Source of the DNA: Alitta virens | Taxonomy: Eukaryota > Annelida > Polychaeta > Phyllodocida > Nereididae | Direction of reading: 5' to 3' | NCBI GenBank assembly: GCA_932294295.1 | Contig: OW028577.1 | Span: forward strand, 373,001 to 437,000 | DNA: 64,000 bases | Shown: in pieces, positions 1 to 12,640 of the stretch | Numbering within the stretch: the stretch's first letter is position 1 | Layout of the letters: every line of letters starts with the position of its first letter | Made by a program: the position numbers and the translations under genes | Notes under the pieces: generated by a model | What the model was told of the DNA's origin: nothing | Databases searched by the model: none | Seen by the model: only the letters and a program-made list of their open reading frames with translations

Positions 1-785
1 AGATCGTAGAAGTTCGTAGGCACGTCGTAGGTTGGTCCTAGCAGTTTGTCATACCTCAAGTGAAAAGATCGCGGAATTTAGAAAATTATGCTAATTATAT
101 TCAAATGAGATGATGACGTCACACGAAATGCAAGTAATTAATCTTTTGTTGTTTCATTTCCTCATACAGATGCATTGAATAACAATGAACCACTGTTTTA
201 AGGAACAAGAAAACACTGACAGAGGCTTTGGGGGTAATGGGGTGTTTTCTGATTGTTTGTTGACAAACTGGTAGGGTGAAGAAGGGGTAACATTGAACCC
301 CTTCAACTTAACTCAAAACACCCCTTTCCAGAGATAAAAGTAACCCCACTTTAGATTTTGGGACTATTTTAAGGGTTTTTGTACAATCAACAAATTTTCA
401 ATCTTTTGGCATGTCTGGGTTAGCTCCTTAACCGTTCAACACATTTTTTTGAAAAAGCATCCTCAGTTTTCACTGTTTTAAAGATTTTTTTCATCAAAAG
501 TCTCCCAATCAAGAGGGTTCCTGTAGCTCAGTGGTTAAAAGGTCAACTATGTTATTGGTTGAACAGAATGTTTTGTGATCCAACTTTTTAAAAAACAAAC
601 TTACATTTCTGCACATTATTAACAATTATGACATAAAAAAGAGACTTTCTCCGCAATGTTTTGGTGAACATTCGAGAATCCTCTTTGCCTACCACAAGCC
701 TTATCAAACTTGAGACTTTCTTGGCTCCCTTGGTAGCATGCACCCAGCATGAAGCTGTTATGGGCTTCTCAGCTCAAGAACTCTG
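1..785. other. Intergenic DNA, no gene recognised
   Basis: AT-rich sequence without a convincing exon. The only structured part is a short tRNA-like stretch at about 515-560, where TAGCTCAGTGG fits an RNA polymerase III A box; no good B box follows, so it is at most a SINE fragment. Confidence 0.4.
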
Positions 786-990
786 CAATTGCCGTCTCCG
801 CATGTGGGTGGGTGGATTAGGATTTTAAATCCTGTTTTTATGCACCTGATGGGCTAATTAAGACAGGCAGGGACCATGGCAATCGGATGATGGACGAAAC
901 AGCCATCCAACTTCGGCTCAAACCGGGAATTGAACCCAGGAGCCAGTGGTTGGAAGCCCAGCATGCTAACATCAACCAGTGACAATTTTA
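786..990 (-). repeat. tRNA-derived SINE, family 1
   Basis: Read on the minus strand, this has the tRNA-like words GGCTTCCAACCACTGG and GGTTCAATTCCCGG (B box), followed by a body that matches 32517-32712 on the plus strand closely, including the shared CATGGTCCCTGCCTGTC and CACCCACAT segments. The A-box end is decayed here. The better copy at 32517 gives an anticodon loop CTTCCAA, consistent with descent from a tRNA-Gly(TCC)-like gene. Family assignment rests on comparison of the two copies only. Confidence 0.55.
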
Positions 991-1559
991 GATGTTTTTT
1001 GAACCTGACAGCTGCCAGGGATTTTTTTAAGTACAATTGTCAAATTTATGTGAATCCAACAGGTTTTATGGATGTTATTTGACATGTAATATTGATTCAG
1101 ACACAGAGTACCTAGAAAGAAAACCTTTTAGCGATTGCATATTCTGACACACATATGTTTTCTTTGCTGTACAATCGATCCTACTCTAATTGAAATGAAG
1201 ACTAAAAAAATGTCCGTGCCAGCACAACAAGTACATTGCAAATAAAATTCAATATTCTTGACGTCTATGGCAAAACCAGCGCTTTTTTTTTCTAACTTGT
1301 TGATCGTTGTGGTTGCAAGATTTTTGCAGAAATATATTGACGGCTCTTCAACAAATGAATAATGTGCATAGTAAAAGCCATAAAGTGTTACATTGTCTGA
1401 ATTTTGAGTCAATAAAACAATTACTGCACTTTCTGAATTTTCATTTGATGAAAAGCATTGACAAATCTTGACATCATGACTTTCTAGAACAATTGACCCT
1501 GCCAAATGGGCTCTCATGAGTATTTATCAGCATATATTTCATTAAAAATATGGTTGTGT

Positions 1560-1670
1560 CATATTGGGTGCCTTTGAAAGTCCTGGGCCTCCTTGTGGCA
1601 AGGGTGGTAACACTGTGGGTGAAGACCTCAAATTGCAATGGCCAACACAGGGCTCTGCGCAACGCACACT
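1560..1670. repeat. Dispersed repeat, copy 1 (pairs with 5620-5720)
   Basis: The segment containing GTGGTAACACTGTGGGTGAA and CACAGGGCTCTG is repeated in the same orientation at about 5620-5720 with moderate divergence. The two copies give similar short minus-strand reading frames, but the similarity is at DNA level and no protein family is recognised. Confidence 0.45.
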
Positions 1671-2379
1671 CCAGTTATACAGGATGACACGTCATTCAAG
1701 ATAAATAACTGAATAAATCACTTTTGATGTCAATGATAAGTGACGTACTGGGTATAGAAATATGTAATGTATCCACACCCTGCCAGAGGAATCCTCATGA
1801 GCAAGATCATGTTATAAGATAAGGACATGTCAACCAGAATTAACACTTACACCCAAAAAAGGCAGAATTAGTCACACGGTCAAGGTCATGATCAATACAT
1901 CGATCAGTCAAGGTCTCAAGAACATGACCAGTGAATCCACTTTAACTCAAAAAACTTATAATTTTAGTATAAACTGTAATTGTTCACTTGAATGGGCTGC
2001 GTAATGCTGGCGAAGTGTTTCATCTCATTTTTGCAACTCTTGCCAAAATATCACTTTCCTTTACTACCTTTTATCTTTAAACCATATATAAATATCTCCA
2101 TTGTATAAATTTATTGCACTAAAACTTTGGCCACACTATACAAAAAAAAGCACAGAGTTGCCAAGGGTAAGTGCCAAGTATACAATAGTGCATGTACTGA
2201 CAATAATTTCAAAGAACAATAAAGATGACATAAGCCCATATATAACATTCAAAACCCTTATCAATTCTTCAATTGAAGCTGTTGGGTTTCATGTTGAGGG
2301 TATTGTTGTTAGGGGTAATCATCATCATCACAAGCCTTGATTACCTGACATTTGCACGAATGAGTTGGAAATTAGTAGG
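1671..2379. other. Intergenic DNA
   Basis: No exon, RNA gene or clear repeat is visible. The short plus-strand frame near 2101-2340 lacks codon character and neighbours that would support it. Confidence 0.4.
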
Positions 2380-3480
2380 AAATGAGTGTGAATGGGTAGA
2401 AAATGGATGAGAAACCTGCACATATTGAAAAAGCAGAAGTCCAGCAAATTTGAGGGAATGCAGTGAATGATGCCAGCACGCAAGTGATTGATGTAGTGAC
2501 CATTCAGTGTTGACCGGCACGTTGATCAAAGAGGATTTCCCTAGTTGATCTAAATGTCTCAAGAAGTCAACCGGTTGTCCGAAGCAATCTAGTTGGTGAC
2601 TGACAGGATCAGACTGACCAAGCAAAGTAGCTAAGTAGCAAAGCGCAGGTCCCCAGTAACAGGTAGGTAGACGGACCCACTGCTGTGACACTTAATATTA
2701 GGCCATGCGTCAGCCAGACGGATGCAAGGGTTTCCCAGAGGACACTCGGCAGACTTGTCTCTCTCGGCCAGAAGGACTGCTGTACATTATTCCACTCTAT
2801 TATTCATCTCATGTGTAGATCACACAAATTTGAAGCACACATGTGTGTTTACAATATGTGATGCGTAAAACAAGGGGACCCTCTTAGCCCTGTCCATTTA
2901 TGGCCATATGTGATACCCTATATAGCCTTCCTTGATACAATATGACCATTCTCTTTACCCAAATAGACATCGTGGCTGAAAACACAGGGAGAGCTATCTT
3001 ACTCACAGATTATAATTCTTTCCTCTTCAGTAGATTTGCATTTCTGCGGCTTTCTAACATTTTACTTAAGTTATAAGCACTGAATGGTGTTCTCTGTGGA
3101 TATAATCTTTCAGCTAGACAGAAATTGACACAGAAAAGGCATTGTGTACCAACCATCTCATTTTATTAGCCTTATCCAAGGGAAAATTACTAGGGTCATT
3201 TATTGCATCTTTCTCCATCAACTTAAGAGGGAGCACTTTGACCACATTCATTTCACATTCCAGCGACTTTTCCCTTCCTCTCTCATCATTAGCCATACAC
3301 CGGCTTGTTTTGCGGTTGCCATGACAACAGCGAACATACAGAAGTATTTTCTACTGCTTCTTCCTCTCTCGTATCATGGAACAGCAATTTTGTCCAATCA
3401 ATACCACAAAGTTTACAGATGTCTCTTTCAACAGAGCCTTATTTGGTGGTGACAGCACATCCCCTTGTTTTAATTTCACA
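2380..3480 (+). repeat. Inverted dispersed repeat A, left copy
   Basis: About 1.1 kb that matches the reverse complement of 5300-6590. The match is very strong over 2500-2960 (for example the block around TATGGCCATATGTGATA pairs with 6060-6090), and patchier at the ends, where 3390-3480 still pairs with 5370-5450 through TTGTCCAATCAATACC. Minus-strand short frames in it are mirrored in the other copy and differ by scattered substitutions, which fits a repeat rather than a gene. Confidence 0.75.
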
Positions 3481-3584
3481 TTGATCTATCTTTAGTCACA
3501 ATTCTGTACCGAAGGCTTGCAACAAACACAAAGTTAATCTGGAGATTATGATAGAGTCAACTACATCAAATGAAATGTCTGTCT

Positions 3585-3890
3585 TACGCAGTACGTGACA
3601 TATCACATATTTTAAAAAGTTCCCACCCAATGTGCAGTAGCATCTTGGCTCGTGTCAAATATTCCAATTCTTATTCATTATTCAGAGCTTGAAGACATCT
3701 GCGTCTTATCCCCCACGGCTTAATAAATATGTTTATTGTGAAAATTTATAACATGTAATTGATGGAAACACCTGCACGATGGCATGAATGCCATATAAAA
3801 TATCCGAATTCAGGCTTCCACATAATTTACTTGCAGACTCATATGATAATTACAATAAGGTGAAGACAATGCAATTTAAAAGCAGTTTGA
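3585..3890 (+). repeat. Inverted dispersed repeat B, left copy
   Basis: About 300 bp that matches the reverse complement of 7285-7570, best over the block carrying ATGTAATTGATGGAAACACC (3754-3773). Divergence is clearly higher than in repeat A, so it is probably an older duplication. Confidence 0.65.
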
Positions 3891-5299
3891 TTGAGTATGG
3901 CAAATTCTGCAAGGCTTCTATGGGATAGCATACAATATTCATGAGCTGAATAATTTTCATGAAGTTTTATGAATCGACCAGTCTCTGATCAATGTGAGTT
4001 TATCCATTTGGACCTACATAGCATGTCAGAATACACAAATAAGGATAAACATAGTGAATGTACACTTTATGTACAGATTGGGTCATCTGTCAAAATTAAA
4101 GTCAGCAGAATACTTAAGAGAAGACACTCTATTCTACTTAAACAGGAAACATCTAAAGACCTAATAGGGAATTATCTCTTTCAAATAATCAAGGTACTCA
4201 CTTGAAACTATGCAGATTGCTAGATTGCTAGATTGCTAGATTACTAGATTGCTATATAGCTAGCTAGCTAGCTAGATAGATAGATGATGTATTTCCAAAT
4301 TTTGGAATTTGTTGTGTACATGTAGGAAAAGGAAGATTCAGGAACTGAGATGTATTAAGACAAATAAGTTACTTCAAGTTCACCACATACAAACAGTATA
4401 GTAAAGGGGCTGTTGTGATGTACTGCAATTCGGTGCAAAGAGCTGTGAAATAAGTCTATCGATTATGCCCGGCTTAAATAGGGTTTCCTGATATGCTGGA
4501 AAAAAGACATTGAGCAGCACTTACTCTAAACAATATTGGCACAGCCTGATATATGGCACATTTGGCCAGAAGGTGTGAAATTATGAAAACAGCACTTAAC
4601 AAGGTTTTAGGGACGTCAAGGAAATTCTGTGAGGAGAAATATATTGACCTAAGCTGGTTTTTATGTTGACCAAGGCACTTTGGGTTTCCTTTTGATAGCA
4701 GATACTGTACAAGCACACCCCGTTATTACAAACTAGTTTGGACTGTCAATAAATATTTATTACAACTTTTGTATTTTATATGTTGTTAAGGTATACAAGG
4801 GAGAAAAAATCGTTTCCTGGACATAGTGGATGATATCCTCATTTTCTCATTATTTATATAACTGGACTTTTGTTATGAATGTGCCAATTCTAAACAGCTC
4901 CAACTTTATTGTATCTGTACATCCAATTTCCTAATTAAAGTTACTTCAGAGTATTATGCAAAATATTTGTTTGAAAACCCCAGGGTTTAGTAATTGGCAA
5001 TTGGCATGAGTAAGAACGAAGAAAACAAACATGTTTTTCTCCTTGATCCATAAGTTGCATGAACATGCAAAGTGTGCAAAGTTTAAGTGAAGTAGGTGGA
5101 CAAGAGTTGCATTAGAAAGTGCTTACATCACTAGATGCAAATAGGCCGGCGCCCAGAGATCAATTTGATGTCATAACCATGATGGATTGCTGATTATTTA
5201 GCTGCTTGTACATTTGCAATCTGCCTTGTGCTTAGTAAGCATGTGACGTGGTCCAGGGATCATGCTGAATGTTTAATATATTTAAGGATGGTTCTCCAT
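3891..5299. other. Intergenic DNA with short simple repeats
   Basis: Holds a microsatellite-like patch at 4211-4285, where a 9-bp AGATTGCTA unit grades into TAGC and TAGA repeats. The rest shows no exon or RNA gene that can be supported. Confidence 0.5.
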
Positions 5300-6590
5300 C
5301 AATGTGTTGTTGCTGTCTTTGCACAAACATTAAGCCAGGACAGCATGAATGGACTACGACAAGGAGGTGTGCTGTCACCAACACACTAGGCTGTGTGTGA
5401 CAAAAAGGACATCTGCAAACTCCCCGGTATTGATTGGACAAACTTGTAGTGACATGAGATAGAGAAATTCCAAGCAGGAGAGAGTACTTGTGTATACTTA
5501 GATGTAAGGCAATCGGCAAAACAATCGTGGTGTATTCCTAATGGCTACAGAGAAGAAGACTTAGTAAATGCGGTCAACGTGCCTTGCTCTAAGCTGATGA
5601 GCAAAAGCTGCATGAAATGGCTCTCCTTTAGTCTCCACATGGCATGGGTGATAACACTGTAGGCGAAGACCTTAAACCCCAGTAGCCCACACAGGGCTCT
5701 GGACAATCCAAACTCCGATATGGTAAATGACAAAATTACCTGTGACTGAATTCACAATTAAACAACAGATGAAAAGGTAGTTGATTTGGAATGCAGGACT
5801 TGAGCAAAGAAGCAGTTTGACCTACTGCTCTAAAACAATTGTGATGACCTAATTCATAAACACTCGTGTGATGTCCTTCACAACTGAACTAAACATATTT
5901 GCGGATAACTGAGGCATGAATGCAGTCTACTGATTTGGTGTTGTGGCTCAGTTAGGTCTAAATGGACAAAAATATGACCTGTGAGTTTAATGGCTTTCCC
6001 CCAGCTTGAGTACCAAGTTGTCTATTTAGTTAAAGAGCATGGTCATATTGTATCAAGGAAGGCCATATAGCGTATCACATATGGCCATAAATGGACAGGG
6101 CTAAGAGGGTCCCCTTTTATTACGCATCACATATTGTAAACACACATGTGTGCTTCAAATTCCTGTGATCTACACATGAGATGAATAATAGAGTGGAATA
6201 ATGTACAGCAGTCCTTCTGGCCGAGAGAGACAAGTCTGCCGAGTGTCCTCTGGGAAACCCTTGCATCCGTCTGGCTGACGCATGGCCTGATATTAAGTGT
6301 CACGGCAGTGGGTCCATCTACCTACCTGTTACTGGGGACCTGCGCTTTGCTACTTTGCTACTTTGCTTGGTCAGTCTGATCCTGTCAGTCACCAACTGGA
6401 TTGCTTCGGACAACCGGTTGACTTCTCGAGACATTTAGGTCAACTGGGGACATCCTCTTTGCTCAACGTGCCGGTCGCCACATGAATCACTTGCATAATA
6501 TTACTGTGAAATATGCTCCCACATGTCCGGCATTTGATATTTCTGCAGTGCATGCAGAGCTCCGATTCATTTATTATCCATTCACACCCA
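5300..6590 (-). repeat. Inverted dispersed repeat A, right copy
   Basis: Reverse-complement partner of 2380-3480. The left copy carries an extra 14-bp segment near 2507-2520 that is missing here around 6475. The outer flanks fade gradually instead of stopping at a sharp end, and no target-site duplication was found. Confidence 0.75.
5620..5720. repeat. Dispersed repeat, copy 2 (pairs with 1560-1670)
   Basis: Same-orientation relative of the segment at 1560-1670; it shares CACAGGGCTCTG and the GGTAACACTGT-like core with several substitutions. It lies within the outer, weaker part of repeat A. Confidence 0.4.
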
Positions 6591-7284
6591 CGACTTATGC
6601 ATTAGTCATGTTACAATGCTGATTTAAGGCAATCAAACCAGATAATGATGATATGCACCCGTAATGACACATTCAACACAAAATCCAATGATTCGAATGG
6701 CCTGGAATTAATTAGGGTTGATGATGGTAATGTTTGCATTCGTATTACCCTTATTGGCCTTAATGCCTTTGAAGTAATGACAGTTTGTAGCCCACATACA
6801 TGTTGTATGCACTGCACTTCATAGGCCATGATCAAACATCCAAAATGTCGTAATGGTGACACGGCTTGTTTCGCTTGGCAAACCACAGCTTTATGCGTTG
6901 TGCCATTATATTCTAGTGTGGTTTCTGCATTGTGATGGGAATGCTAACTTAGCAGATTTAACAAAGGAATATTATGCCCACAAATGAGAGATTGAAGTTC
7001 TCGGTATTTCATTGACATTCACTTACGGGTGTTGAAGCGAGTGCTGGATTCTGCTTTACTCTGATGTGCAAATAAAACAGAAATGGATGATATCAGTTGT
7101 CCTCTCAACAGAACTGCCACCAAGCGGACAAGTTTTCCTGGCCCATGCTCTATTCTATTGAAATCACGGCTACCCCAGCCGTTCCACAGAATATGTCAAT
7201 TTCCAAACCCAAATTTTTACATTAAAACAATGGTCTATTAACTCGTAAATACTGCCTCCCATAAATTCCATCACTGCACACTTC
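6591..7284. other. Intergenic DNA
   Basis: No supported gene. A minus-strand segment at 7029-7062 sits between a pyrimidine-rich AG and GTAAGT and could be a 34-base exon, but nothing else confirms it. Confidence 0.35.
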
Positions 7285-7570
7285 AATGAACCAAATGCAA
7301 TATTGTCTTCACTGCATTGTGTTAATCCATACATTTATCATGTTTATATGGGAGCCTGAATTGGACCTTTTTTTAGGCATTCATAAGATCCTGCAGGTGT
7401 TTCCATCAATTACATGCTGTTAATTTTCACAATATCATTTATAAAGCAACAGGGGATGAGAAGCAGATAGCTTGCAGCTCTGAATAATGTATGAGAATTG
7501 ACGGTTTGACAAGGGCTTGGATGTAACCTGTACAAATATTTGTGAACATATGTCACATTCTGTTTGTACG
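7285..7570 (-). repeat. Inverted dispersed repeat B, right copy
   Basis: Reverse-complement partner of 3585-3890. Matching continues through the CATTATTCAGAGCT block (3687-3700 in the left copy) and the GTGAAGACAATGCA-like block. Confidence 0.65.
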
Positions 7571-7740
7571 TTATGTTTAATCAATAACAGGCTCAAATGC
7601 AATTCCAAAATCACAATCAATTATCATAAAATATCCCGAACTGTACATCTCCAAGGATTTTTTTTTTTTGGCGAATTGATGAAGTGTTTATACTACGCAT
7701 TTCTGAGCTATGTTCATTTTGATGATCTTCCCGGTTCACC

Positions 7741-7745
7741 AATTT

Positions 7746-7783
<38 letters not shown>

Positions 7784-7830
7784 TTACCAGCTTTATTAGT
7801 TCAAGATAAAAAAATGAGATACAATTTTCT
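7741..7830 (-). repeat. Probable 3' end of a retroelement with (CAGT)n tail
   Basis: On the minus strand a short AT-rich tail with AATAAAGCTGGTAAG runs into repeated CAGT units. A polyadenylation-like hexamer followed by a simple tandem repeat is how CR1/L2-like LINEs and their SINE partners commonly end. No body of the element was recognised next to it. Confidence 0.35.
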
Positions 7831-8155
7831 AGAGTTCAAATAAACTAACTGTTCCTCCAAATTCAAACCATCAAGGTTTATTTAGAAACAACTATTTCTC
7901 CTTCAATAATCATTGAATTAAGCAAGTAATTGTGCACGAATCAGTTAAGCGTGTATTTACTTTCCTTCTTAATTTCCTGTTAAAACCTTCCAAACATAAA
8001 ACTCGAGTGAAAAGGCTTTACACGTGATCAGCAAAGTTTCTACAAGGTCAGAAAGACTAACAGGTTTGGGTTACTCATGCAAATAGTCACTTTTTCTTTC
8101 TGCCTTTTCTTTTTCCCTTTTTCTTTCTCCAATTCTGTCTTTAACCCCAACACAG

Positions 8156-8220
8156 GCAATGTAACTGTCATGGCGTCTTGTAGCTCTCCTCCCCTGGAGG
8201 CAGAAAACGGGTTGGTCTAA
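8156..8220 (+). CDS. Candidate terminal coding exon, unknown product
   Basis: A long pyrimidine tract (about 8090-8140) leads to CACAG at 8151-8155, a strong acceptor. The following phase-2 frame reads NVTVMASCSSPPLEAENGLV and stops at TAA 8218-8220. No upstream exon on the plus strand could be tied to it. The same stretch on the minus strand also has an acceptor (CTGCCTCCAG) and an open frame, so either strand, or neither, may be genic. Confidence 0.2.
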
Positions 8221-8334
8221 TTTCCGTGCACGGCTAATTAGTCTGCGTCTAGCTCTGTCAGTCTGTCCTCATATATCATTATTTTTGAAGCCTGTTGCCG
8301 TCTGCTGTCTAGATGTCTGCAGGAAACCAGACTA

Positions 8335-8420
8335 CTTGGTCAAATGGCTAGTGATTCGCTTCTATGTTAATGACTGTTGGTGCATGGGTTCAAAACCCAT
8401 TCAAGTGATTTTATTTTTTA
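8335..8420 (+). repeat. tRNA-like SINE head
   Basis: Contains TGGTCAAATGGC as a possible A box and GGGTTCAAAACCC as a B box with the expected arm around it, followed by a T-rich run. Resembles the tRNA-like 5' part of a SINE; not a functional tRNA because acceptor and anticodon stems pair poorly. Confidence 0.35.
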
Positions 8421-9805
8421 TTTATTTACTACATATTTTTCAGTGGTGGCTCATCCAGAAAATCTCTGTTTTTCAATGAGGCCCTGCTTAAAACACAAAG
8501 GTACCATCAGTCTAGATCTAATTGGGTTCCCTACAGATAGTACACTAGCTGTCTGTGCCTGTTTTTAATGTGGGACATTCCCCAATGATCTACATCTCAG
8601 CAATTCGGTGCCTCAATTAGTTATATTTTTAATCATTTTAATCATTTTGAGAGCTAGAATCTAGAATATCTTGTATTATAAACATATTAAATAAATGTAT
8701 TTTCGGCCAGTTTACCAATTACGAAATTAGCATCCCCTGGAATCATATGATGGCATTTTAATGAGGCAGTATGCACTGGAAGTGCCTTGGATTTGGTGTC
8801 TATGCAGAGGCAATGAAGGATGTTGTTCTTGAAGTAAGTAAGTGTCATGTACATTCTATCCCTATCAACCATAACCATGAAAAACTGTGAGTGACAGAAT
8901 GATATTATGTGTATCATAGTACAGAGATCTCATCAACATGGCGTCTTATCATCTCATCATTATGCTTGTCACTGCTGGCCAGCTAAGCTGAATAAAGCAT
9001 CAGATCTGTGCATTGAATCAATACAATACAATGAGATACACCCCACTGCACTACAATGCACTACAATACAATAGACTAAACCATAATATTGTGAGTGAAA
9101 AAGATGCTTTAGATGGTTCAGTTTACATAAATGCTGTACGGTTATTTTACCATCGTATCAATATGATATAAATGAATATACAGACAGGACCACTGCACAA
9201 TTTGCCAAAATACCAGCAGTTCCAGTTTTCAATTAATCTTTTTGATCTATACATCTTCTCAAGGTCACAGCCAAATGGATCACTTGTATTCCATGTAGGG
9301 AAATCACTGTTGCCATAATTGAGGAATTACTTTATAGATTCTCATGAAACATTCAGACATCCCATTAGACTGCCAAGAAAACTTCAATGGTTGTAAAGTG
9401 CACGATACTTGGCATGTACTGACAGAAATCATCACCAGGGGTCGCCCAATGACACCACGTGACCTTTACCCTATTGATGTACTGTCAATTGTGTCTATTT
9501 ATAGATCATAAGGACTCATTGTACGACTCCTAATGCTATTAATAAATCATCTTATCCGATAAGATAATATCTATAGCTACTGTAAGGATCAAATGGTATC
9601 TGACATGATCATATTATTATAGTAACATTCTTACATTTTGTAAACTCTTGTCAAAGATAAAAATGTCAAACTTGTAGATTTGTTGATAACGAATCACAGA
9701 TAATGGGTAGAATTTTTCTTGTGTTTTTCACAGCTAGGAGAGTCTTATAAAAACGTTTATATCATAATCAAAATAAAGAAATGAAGCTCTCAAATTCAAG
9801 GGGCA
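8421..9805. other. Intergenic DNA with a SINE fragment
   Basis: Apart from a fragment of SINE family 2 at about 8935-8995 (TTATCATCTCATCATTA motif) and a short CACTACAATG-type repetition at 9020-9070, nothing can be supported here. Confidence 0.45.
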
Positions 9806-10130
9806 CTGACTGACTGACTGACTGACTGACTGACTGACGTGCTGACTGACTGACTGACTGACTGACGTGCTGACTGACTGATCGACAAACTGACTCACTG
9901 ACTGATTCATCCTTTCATTCTCAAACTGACTGACTGACTGACTGACTGACTGAATGAATGAATGAATGAATGACTCACTCACTCACTGGCTGACTCACTT
10001 ACTCACTGACAGACTAACTCACTCACTGACCGACTGATTTACTCACTGACTGAATCAACCGACTGACTCACTGACAGACTGACTGATTGACTGACTCATT
10101 CATTCATTCATTCATTCATTCATTCATTGA
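9806..10130 (+). repeat. (ACTG)n / (ACTC)n / (ATTC)n compound microsatellite
   Basis: More than 300 bp of tetranucleotide repeats that change unit along the array: ACTG, then GAATG, CACT and finally CATT. An overlapping minus-strand frame reads Ser-Val-Ser-Gln repeats and is a by-product of the array, not a gene. Confidence 0.9.
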
Positions 10131-11479
10131 CTTTCTTGCAAATTAAAGGGACCCACTTACTTACTCAACACCTGTTATGGCAATGCTGGTAATGAAGCTC
10201 TATTGTAACACTGAATTCTGGCTGCTATTCAGTCTAGTGGAAAACTATGTAGACCAACAATAAAACCTGGGAATCCCTGTCCCCATCTCCCAGCCTCGAT
10301 AGAACCCATCTCTATAAATCTAAATGAATCAATTTCCCTTCGTCTGAGGACATCTTCACAAACTGAGTGGTCACCATTCAATAGCGCAGATTAGGGTGGA
10401 GGCTTTTCTATCAACTCGATAATATTTTTATTGATATGATATATGACCAATCTTGGACCCAAATAAGCTTCCATATCATAAAGGAGTGGTGCAAGGGGAA
10501 ATGTGTGACCACTGCTATTGCCAATGAGGTCTGTATGGCTGGAGATGCACTCTAGATTTGACATCATAAACATTGGTCAGTAGTAGCTGGGGGTGGAATA
10601 GTGGTTGAGGCTTCAGTCTGATCATTGGAACCCCTTTTGTGGTGTTCAGCAAGTTTCAGATTCAGACATCATTGCTTTATTTTGATTTACAGATTCATTG
10701 CACAATTCATATCTTACAATTCATTCAGATACATATATAACACTACCTACCTGCGGCTAAATCATGCCATCAAGTTGTACCAATGCAAATCTAAAAGCAG
10801 GACTCGGTTTATTTAAATGTCGAAATTTCTCTTTTTCAAAGGCCAATTCGTCTTTTGTGACTAGTTAATAGGCATTTAGTCGGTCCACTGCTGAGGCAAG
10901 AAAGGGCAGTCAGCCAATTTTAGTTGATTTGAGTTTTTTTAGTGGATAAAATGATGTAAAAAGAATCTCTATAGTCAACCCTCCAGTTCTTAAAAATCCA
11001 ATTTTCAGCCACAAAAGATTAGTCTATACCTGGGCACTAGAGTTCTCTAATCGAATTCTCCATTTGAAAAACAGACTCGTATTCAGTCATATCTAGGCAA
11101 AAGGGTTCTTAAATCGAATTCACCATTTTGAATTCTGAGAGACTCATTCATTTCTTCATTTTCTACAGATTTGGCATTGGTGGCATTTTTCTGCCTACAA
11201 GTGATGAAATTAGAGCAAATTAAAAAAATCTGAATCTTTCTTCAAAGACTCGGAAAGTCACAAATCTTTCTTTTGAAACCATCCGTGAAAATCTGGGGGA
11301 AGAAAAATTAATTTATTTCAATTATATCTTCTCTCCATCTGCTGGGGAATGGAAATTAGATCGTTTATTAAATCCCGGATGGATTTTGAGACGGTTAGAT
11401 CTCAATAAATTAGTTTTGACCTTTAAACAAAGTTGTAAGTTGAATGAATATGGTACATTATGTCATGATATTTATTGTT
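10131..11479. other. Intergenic DNA
   Basis: No supported gene, RNA or mobile element. Three segments around 11000-11120 share TAAATCGAATTC-like words, possibly a degenerate local duplication. Confidence 0.35.
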
Positions 11480-11705
11480 TTGTCTACAGATCAAGGCAGA
11501 CATAATGATGAGATAAGGCTTGGAAGCCATACAGTACACATTTACCTCATATGTGGGGTCTTCTACCTGCCCCTGCATAGACAGCAAAGCACCAGCGATT
11601 GAACATGGCATCCTGCGGAGATGTAGCTCATGAAGAGTGCCTGAGTTAGGATTTGAATCTTGAACAGGGCTAGGCTAGGCTTTAACCATTAAGCCACTAG
11701 AACAT
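11480..11705 (-). repeat. tRNA-derived SINE, family 2
   Basis: Minus-strand copy with a tRNA-like head at the right end and a body holding the GATGAGATAAGG and TTTACCTCATATGTGGGGTC motifs shared with copies near 12480, 18463, 20020, 38585, 51640 and 60480. The head is divergent but keeps a GTTCAAGATTC-like B box. Confidence 0.5.
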
Positions 11706-12477
11706 CTTATGACTAACTGACTACCTGCCAGTTAAGGATGTCTTTAGTACAACTAATATCATCATTCTTATGTTTGGTTTTACATGCTATACAATTTCGT
11801 ACAATGCTTAAGCCATTACTATTTGTTTCAATTCCAGGACATTTTCGTATTTATTTTACTTGTCCGTGTAAATAACTTTTTTAATACCTCCTATTTTTTG
11901 CTGTATAACCATGTATGTAATTATACCTCTCATCATACATTTGGGTGTATGAATACAGATTTCTGTGACACACAGTCTTAACAGAATAATCAACCATATA
12001 AAGGGAAGTATAGAAATCAAAATAAAGTCATTTACACCAAAGACAAGATAAGTATTCCAAGAACTTTTGGTCAAGAGAGTTATTTTCGTGTTAGATAAAT
12101 TTCACATTACCCGCAAACATGGACATTGCACAAAGTAAAAACATCGTACAAACATGATAACACATCTTGACACGTGAACAATGCATGTCACGGACGCCAA
12201 TTAATCTTTAATTATCAAATCAATTAACCTAATTAAGCGCAATGATTGGCTCTGAATGTGAAATTGTTGGTTTCGCATTTGTCTTAACATGTTTGGTACT
12301 TATATTAAATGAGTTGTGAGAAATTGACCAAAATGTGATAAACTGTTGAAGTAGATAAAAGAATAGAATAGAATAGAATTTTGATAAAACGGTAAGTATC
12401 TCAATAGAATAGAATAGACTTGAACATAATAATACCAAGTTCAGATATACCTTTATATAAAATGACTCATGACTAAT
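11706..12477. other. Intergenic DNA
   Basis: AT-rich, with an AGAAT pentanucleotide run near 12361-12380 and 12405-12420. No exon was recognised. Confidence 0.4.
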
Positions 12478-12640
12478 ATTATAAAGTGCAGCCCTCTAGG
12501 GCGAGTACTTGCTTCTTGCTACTCACAAAGGTTGATTAATGAGATGAGGGAGACAAGAGTCCACACCATGTTACACATTAACCGCATGAGTGGGGTATTT
12601 TACTTGCCTCATCATAAACACGTTTTAGTCAAATAAAACA
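12478..12640 (-). repeat. SINE family 2, headless fragment
   Basis: Shares GTGCAGCCCTCTAGGGC, the GTTGATTAATGAGATGAGGG block and the TGGGGTATTTTACTTGCCTC block with the full copy at 60476-60778. The tRNA head is missing. Confidence 0.55.

Noticed and set aside
2341..6485. Matching frames with TCYWGPALCY and SHQLDCFGQPVDF as a duplicated gene
   Set aside because: The similarity extends well beyond the frames on both sides and tolerates frame-breaking changes; it is the inverted repeat A.
9734..9982. Minus-strand 82-codon Ser-Val-Ser-Gln protein
   Set aside because: Entirely encoded by the (ACTG)n microsatellite.
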